This document shows positions 57,932 through 64,000 of a DNA stretch of 64,000 nt, one piece after another. Position 1 is the stretch's first letter. Each line of letters starts with the position of its first letter. Source of the DNA: Polytrichum commune. Lineage: Eukaryota; Streptophyta; Polytrichopsida; Polytrichales; Polytrichaceae. The DNA lies in assembly GCA_950295325.1 (NCBI GenBank), contig OX485809.1, forward strand, positions 22,134,001 through 22,198,000. Direction: 5' to 3'. The notes under the pieces are model-generated. The model made no database searches. It saw only the letters and a program-made list of their open reading frames with translations, and was not told where the DNA came from. Position numbers and translations under genes: made by a program.

Positions 57932-60644
57932 ATGCTCCAATGTCTTTCCTGGAGATCTTCAACACTCCAGGAAAGTTTTTCAGGTTTGGTATTTGGTGAT
58001 AATCTGTTGCAATCGCATTTAGGAGTGGGGCTTGGAAAGTTACAGAGTAGGCTCAGCTGCACGGTCTGGAGCTGCAAATTCAGGAATTGGCAAGCTCGGT
58101 GGATTGCTGACAAAACTCGAGTCCATGATGAGCGGAGGTATGTGAATTCTTGCCCGGTTGACATTGCTCAATTTTCTCTTCTCGGTGTTATGGGTTTACC
58201 ATGTTGACAAAATTCATTCAATTTTCAGTCCTCCCATCACTCACACGTCATACTCGTAGGTCAAATTTGAGTTTCCTTGATGTGAAGCGAAAGAACACAT
58301 AGTTGCATTATCTGTGCCTGATTATGAGTTTCTCCAGGAAACCTTGTCGCAAAAATTGTGCTCTATTAAGTTCTCAAGTATGTTGTTGACCGTGCTTTCT
58401 TCACTTGCTGGTGGTCAAGTTATTTACTTTATTGTGAAGATCTCGTACCCTAAACCGGCAATCACAGTCCTGTGGACTACTTTACTCTCCATCTTTTAGA
58501 TTGATTTAAATCTCTGCTCTAAATATCTTCGAAAATTGACGTCTGAAGATGTCTCATGGCCCCGATGCCTTGCCCATCTTCTTTTTGGCCAACTCTTACA
58601 TTCGGATGGAAAACCAGGTGCTTCTCAACTGGACAGTCGTGAGGATTTGTCGAAATTTAGACCATTTCAACTTGTATTAGTTTCCGGGCTCCCTTTGCCT
58701 TTACTGTGTCTTTATATCCTAGAAGCTAGTGTAATGTTTGTGTTTTTCCAGGTTCAAGAGTCTCCACAGTGGCAGCTTCGCCAAGCGGATTGCATTAAGG
58801 GGGCCAAGAAACCTGGATAGCTACAACCTTAGGGTTAGTTGTGCTGCAGGGAAAGAAGAACATGGAGGCAGAAGAGAGAAGTCCGGAGGGAAGCATGTGG
58901 AGGTGAAGGACCATTACAGAGTTTTAGGTATACGGCGCCAGGCTACAATTCCTGCTATCAAGTCAGCATTTCGGCAGCTCGCACGCCAGGTTCAGAAATC
59001 ATCATCATCATCATCTTTTCACCCTTTCACCCTGGTTGGATTTATGATTTCATCTAAAATTTCGAGAATTTCAGTCCCTCGCTTGCAGATGAATTTATTG
59101 ATACACATCCCACAAGCATCGAGTCAACCACAAGGTCCAAATAGGTGACTAAGGGATTTATGGATCTCTATTCATTTATAATGCACGGATAAGTGCTACC
59201 ACGTAATTTATCAGAAGGGGAGATACTAAACTGTGGTGTGGATGTTGACTCAAAAGGGACATTATTAATGTCACTTTACTCCACAAATGAATAAAATCCA
59301 TCCCTGTTTGAATAGGTCACAAATGTGGACGAAGGAATTCATGAACCTTACATGCTGAATGTATTTTGTTTGTACTAGTTGGAGTTGCACACTCATAACT
59401 GTCGCTACTATGACGTATGTGGAACTATGTGGGTCATGTAGGTCTACCTCTTTGGGCAATCGATTTAGAATGTGAACAGAGGCAGGCTGGTGTGTGCAGT
59501 ATCATCCAGATGTGAACAAGGATGTGGATGCTGTTGATAAGTTTAAGAGTATCCGCCATGCATACGAGGTCAGTACCACCATATTCTACAGCCACTGCTT
59601 CACAACTTTGTGGAGCCAGATCATCTCACAAATTATTCAAGTTACTCGCTATGGTTATTGATAAACTATAGCTGTAGTAAAATGCACCAAGTGATTCATT
59701 CTTTGTTGTGGATCAGTTTGTCCACATCTTTTTCATTCTTGAGTTTCTTATGTTACATCGAGGAAATGTACAGAACAAAGTCTACATATTCCAGAGGCCA
59801 AGTGATATGTCAGTTTCAAGTGCCATAGTTGTGAATTAGTAAGTGCCATAGTAAGTGCAATTACTTTTGTTATCAAAAGAGGCTCATTGCCAATTACAAG
59901 GTTTTGTTGGTTGGCCACCAGGTACTATCTGACGAGACAAGTAGGAGAATTTATGACAACAAGCTGCAAGATCAAGCCAAGTCGGAACGAAGAAATCAAG
60001 TGTACCAAAGGCAAGAGAGACACACTCGAGCTCAGTCTGCTTACACCCGGTCTCGCCACAGACGATTTTCACATGATGAGATTCAGGAACTTGAATTCTC
60101 CAATTTTACCTACAAAAACGAATACGTGTATCAGGAGAATACCTATCATCGTCCTCAAAGCGTTTATACATCAACAGGGCCTAAAAGCAAGAGGGCAAAG
60201 TCAGTCAAAGATGGAAAGGTTAAGAAATCGCAGCCCAACGACAACCCTCGACCACCGCGAGACTGGAAATCTGAATTAAGAAGTGTGAGCAAGGAGGCAA
60301 CCCTATTTCTGTGGATAGTATCTGCTTTGTGGCATGCCCTTGGTGCTCAGGCTGCTCTGGGTCTACTTGTTTGCTCCGTTGCCCTATGGAAAGACTTTGC
60401 AGTTGGGTACCGCGTTGCATCTGGTGTCGCATGGTTATTAGGGGGAGAGAAAGGATTGGCTGTTGTAGTGGCTGTTATAGCAACTACCCGCCTTTTTGGG
60501 AAGGCCTATCATGTCATTGCTGCAATTCTTGTCTTGGCACTCTGGCTAGGAGGCACGAGTATCCTCAAGTCAATTCCATTACCGCCAGGAGCAATACTCG
60601 TGATGGTATATGAATGCATTAAGTTGCAATCTGGTCCATCATAG
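57932..60644 (+). CDS. J-domain (DnaJ-like) membrane protein, likely plastid-targeted
   Basis: Exons 57932-58137, 58752-58989, 59500-59568 and 59922-60644 join in phase at GT-AG sites to ~411 residues. The N-terminus is Ser/Arg/Leu-rich without acids and leads to RVSCAAGK, typical of a chloroplast transit peptide and cleavage region. The J-domain is DHYRVLGIRRQATIPAIKSA, then YHPDVNKD with the HPD motif in exon 3, then ETSRRIYDN. A basic, polar linker follows. The C-terminus has four or so hydrophobic segments (ATLFLWIVSALWHALG, AALGLLVCSVALW, GLAVVVAVIATTRLFG, VIAAILVLALWLGG). It would recruit Hsp70 at a membrane, probably thylakoid or envelope. The start is the first ATG in the frame that yields a transit-like peptide; an upstream in-frame start at 57722 exists. 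Single gene, not an operon. Confidence 0.85.
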
Positions 60645-61500
60645 TTATTCATTTGTTTGTATGCAGGGAGCGGTTTATGTAGCTGGAGAGGATTAAGCAG
60701 GCATACAAATCTTATTAGCTATTTCCTGTGACTCCCTGTGTTTCCATTCAAGAGAGAATTTTTGTCATGGTTGACTTGAACGGAAATTTGAGAACTATGA
60801 AGACATTCTCATATGCACATAGATAGTATTAGGAAGGCCTATCATGTCATTGCTGCAATGCTTGACTTGGCTAGCATTCACTACATGTATTATTGTAGTA
60901 TTCTCAAGTTGACCTCATTACCACCTTGAGCAATACTTGTATATGAGTGCAGTAAGTTGCAATCTGGTTCATCATAGTTATTCCTTCGCTTGTATGGAGG
61001 GAGCAGTTTATGTAGCTGGAGGTTAAAGCAAGCAGCGAAAATCATCTTAGCTTGTTCCTGTTGCTGCTTGCATTTCCATCCGAGAGGGTTTTTCTGTCAT
61101 GGTTGATTTTTTTCATGCAATTCATGTCTTGGTACTCTAGCTAGGAGGCGATAGTATGCTCAAGTCTATCTCATTACCACCAGGAGCAATACTTGTGATG
61201 GTATATGAGTGCATTAAGTTGCAATCTTGTTCATTATAGTTATTCCTTTGCTTGTATGCAGGGAGCAGTTTATGTAGCTGGAGAGCATAAAACAAGCATA
61301 TCAATCTTGTTTAGCATTTTTCTGTCCATTCGAGAAGGATTTTTGTCACGATTAACATCTCACAATTGATAGTTGTGAGATGTCCATCTTACACCTCACA
61401 CTTGGCAACACCAAATTGAAGTCTGAGAATTATGCAAACATTTTCATATGCACATAGAAATGTTGGGGACGACTTATTATGTTGTTGCTGCGATTCTTGA
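60645..61500. repeat. Tandem partial copies of the J-protein gene 3' end
   Basis: The last ~200 bp of coding plus 3' flank is repeated. The phrase gggagc(a/g)gtttatgtagctgga occurs at ~60667, ~60999 and ~61261. Coding phrases such as aaggcctatcatgtcattgc (60502, repeated at 60836) and ccaccaggagcaatacttgt (61177; gene copy at ~60581) recur in decayed form. Copies contain stops and indels and are not translated units. Confidence 0.85.
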
Positions 61501-64000
61501 CTCAGCACTCTTGTCCAAGGCGTTTCACCCAACTTTCCAACTTAGGCCCTATACAAAGACGAACTAAAGCTCTCTGAAGAGAAATTCTTGCAAAGAGGGA
61601 CTAAACCAAACTCCTACTTTAATCCCTCTTTGAGGGGTTCTGCAGATAACTTAACCCTAATACCATTAAGACAAAGCTTCTTATAGATTGCTTGTTGAGC
61701 TTCAATATCTTACGTGGGGTTGCCATGTGTTTGTTTTGTGATCAATGCGGAAACAAGGTCAATCCACATTGCACAAATATGCATTATTTATCCGTTTGCT
61801 TGACCCTAGCCTAAACCCTGTTTGGAAGAGTCCAATGAGGAAGGCTCATCCTCATTATAATCGTCAAAAGTATTGGTAGTAACAATACCACATCCAGGAG
61901 ACCCAAAGAGAGGGCAGAGAGACAAGCTTTGGCCAATTACAAAGGAGGTCATTCTAGGTTTATCCAGTTTGTGCCCATGCTTCAAGGATGCTCTTTTGTA
62001 GTCTTATGGCCACAAGGTACGTGTGCATTTTTCTACAAAAAGTCCTCTCCAAAGGAGGGTCCATTTCATGCATGCCGTAGCAGTGACCCTAGTTTGTGAA
62101 TAAATCGGTCAAATTTTTAAAGTATGAAAACATGTCATCTTTCAGAGCCATGACGATGAGATTTTGAAGAATTAAACCATGAATATAGGAGCAACAAACC
62201 AAGTGCATATTCATGCTCTCTCCACCATCCTTACCAAACATTGTCCATCTGATTTGTTTTACAGTTTGGCTACACTAATCCCTCGATTCAGTGGGGCTCA
62301 CACTATTTGTCATCAACCCACATCGATTGTCTTCAGATCGCTGGGTGGCAACTAGAGACACTTGATGCTACGTGACAAGTCACGAAGACCATTCTAATTA
62401 ACATGGCACACCAAATTTAACGCCATGTTAAATCGTGAATTTGAAGCAATGCAAAAAATTATCCAAATTAAATTTTTGAAATAAGTCAAAGAGATTTTTT
62501 TCATCTCAACATATAAACATTTTTGGAACGAACTAGCCTCACTCCTGCGGTAATAGGGACAAGAAAAAACATATCTTATTTAGGGTGTGTTTGTGAGTAG
62601 TCATGACCTACAAACAGGGTGCACCAACCGCTAGTTTATTATGAGTTGGTTGAGTTTGGAAAACATTTGATGCAAGTTCAAGACTCTAGCTAAATCGCCA
62701 ATCACTTTAGAGGAAACTATGAAATATATCTTAAATTGATTAAGAAATTTACCAAATGAATTCAACACGTTGGACTTGGAAACACTAGAATCTCAACCGG
62801 TTTTGCCCAAAATCTCACCATTCACTGAGTCCAACCCCTAAGGGAGATGGGTCTTAAATAGTTTTTTTTTTCCCCCCAACCAGCCCACTTCTCATATGAT
62901 ATAGAAACACACGTTTAGTAAGCATGGTTAGCAAATTCAAATCAAGGTCGTAACCACTTTCCTCATGATTTTCAGAGCTCATGTGAATATCTTATACGTC
63001 ATCAAAGCGGAAAATTATCGTGCTCATTAAATGGTCATACAAGTAACCCCCCCCCCCTCCTCAATTATGTTGACTATGTAACTTAGAATGGTCATCATAT
63101 CTCGAGCACGCAATCCAATCTCTTTTGAACACATGTCTTTTTTATATCCGTTCTTGGAACAATACCGAACCACATACCAGGTCCCATGAAGTTTTTGGAC
63201 ATAGTCGGTCAAGATCCTAGTGATTCTAAATCCAACCGGTTACATGTTGATAACTTCCGGTTTTGCTTTCATTCATTTCAAGTATATTCTATAGATGCCT
63301 CTTAAATGATCGGTAAATTTCCAAAATATCTCGAAATTTAACCGGTTATTTCTCAAAGTCAACCAGTTCATGTGCAACTAACCGCCGGTTCTTCCCGGAC
63401 ATAGCCACATGCCACGCAAATAGAGGTGTCGTAAACGAAAGAACGCAAACAAGGGATTTCTACCTTAATTATGTGATGCCACTTAGTTGGTCAACACTCT
63501 AGCATGCGCGTGCCTAGGCACATCCAAAAGATAGGGTACATTTCCATTATTTTTATTCCGCCATCAAAGTCTTGTGGGGCAATATTCATGAGCGACGAGG
63601 AGAGAAGGAACCTCACTAGCTAGGCCATGATTGTGGCCTCCACTTGTTCTCATTTGGACAAGTGCTTAAGTTAAAGTTACGTGCCATTGCAATGCTTGTC
63701 AGACGGTTGTGTCCAAAATATTCCTAAACGGTCAATTTATGTTCTAGTCCGGCCGGCATTAAGCTTCGAGACCCCGCTCCCTTGCCTCCACTTGAATGAA
63801 CACAACACAACCCTTGATGTCATCTCTTCATTGGTTACATGGGAAGTGAAATCTCAATCAATGGACACATGTGAGTAAGGTAGATGGGTCTATTTGGTCA
63901 CTTTTTGTTGTTTGCTAGAAGAAAAGGACCTCCGGTCTTTTGTAGACCATAGTGAATAGAGTGTTGTTTCGAAGAACATCCTTGGTCATGCCTAGAAGGA
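61501..64000. other. Decayed repeats, no gene recognised
   Basis: No supported coding region. 62620-62800 resembles 5990-6160 inside CACTA-1. 63040-63140 is copy 2 of the poly-C repeat of 44.05 kb. 63230-63400 contains aaccggtt phrases shared with 38.86 and 52.6 kb. The terminal 500 bp is mixed sequence without visible features. Confidence 0.45.

Noticed and set aside
57697-57999. 100-codon frame upstream of the J-protein gene as a separate gene
   Set aside because: It overlaps the J-protein first exon in another frame and has no family features.

Overview
The window is nuclear DNA of a land plant. It has spliceosomal GT-AG introns, CACTA (En/Spm-type) DNA transposons, an LTR-retrotransposon solo LTR, a LINE relic, MITE-like foldbacks, a ~170-bp satellite, and three ordinary plant genes (2OG-Fe(II) oxygenase, JMJ31-like JmjC protein, plastid-type J-protein). 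The species cannot be fixed from sequence alone. The low gene density and the transposon-linked ParB-like/DNA-methyltransferase gene made me think of a seed-free plant, but that is a guess.

Layout. 1-221 and 15314-16269 are one ~170-bp satellite array, split by a complete 15.1-kb CACTA element (222-15313; 12-bp terminal inverted repeats, 3-bp AGA target duplication). The element carries a 3-exon TNP2-type transposase on the minus strand that appears intact, and a divergent multi-exon tnpA-like gene on the plus strand. The tnpA-like protein combines a Transposase_24-like region, a FCP1/HAD-phosphatase-like domain and a DUF8039-like C-terminus. A truncated LTR (16270-17096) interrupts the satellite. 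Diverged satellite units (17240-18200) lead into a degenerate 8-exon gene (18312-22243) encoding a ParB-like domain followed by an amino (N4/N6-class) DNA-methyltransferase-like domain. From about 23.3 to 33.21 kb lies a second, decayed CACTA element. It keeps an orphan transposase first exon, a broken tnpA-like gene with the same FCP1-like insertion, and introns full of ATGACT...AGTCAT dyads. Another CACTA terminus lies at 34.10 kb.

34.1-46.5 kb is repeat-rich and mostly non-coding: minisatellites, a trihelix-like relic, an unidentified degenerate minus-strand gene (40.05-41.64 kb), a LINE zf-RVT relic, a solo LTR with perfect TATAG duplications (42900-43860) and a 78-bp inverted repeat. Host-type genes follow: a four-exon 2OG oxygenase with an apparent 1-bp frameshift (46581-49614), a JMJ31-like single-exon gene on the minus strand (55179-56960) and a four-exon J-domain membrane protein (57932-60644). 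A perfect-TIR MITE (53075-53452), foldbacks and minisatellites lie between them. The last 3 kb is decayed repeat.

The most notable observations are: (1) the ParB-like plus DNA methyltransferase gene next to an array of perfect 16-bp GATC-centred palindromes; (2) FCP1-like pseudo-phosphatase domains in the tnpA-like genes of two divergent CACTA elements; (3) exact restoration of satellite phase across the CACTA insertion.
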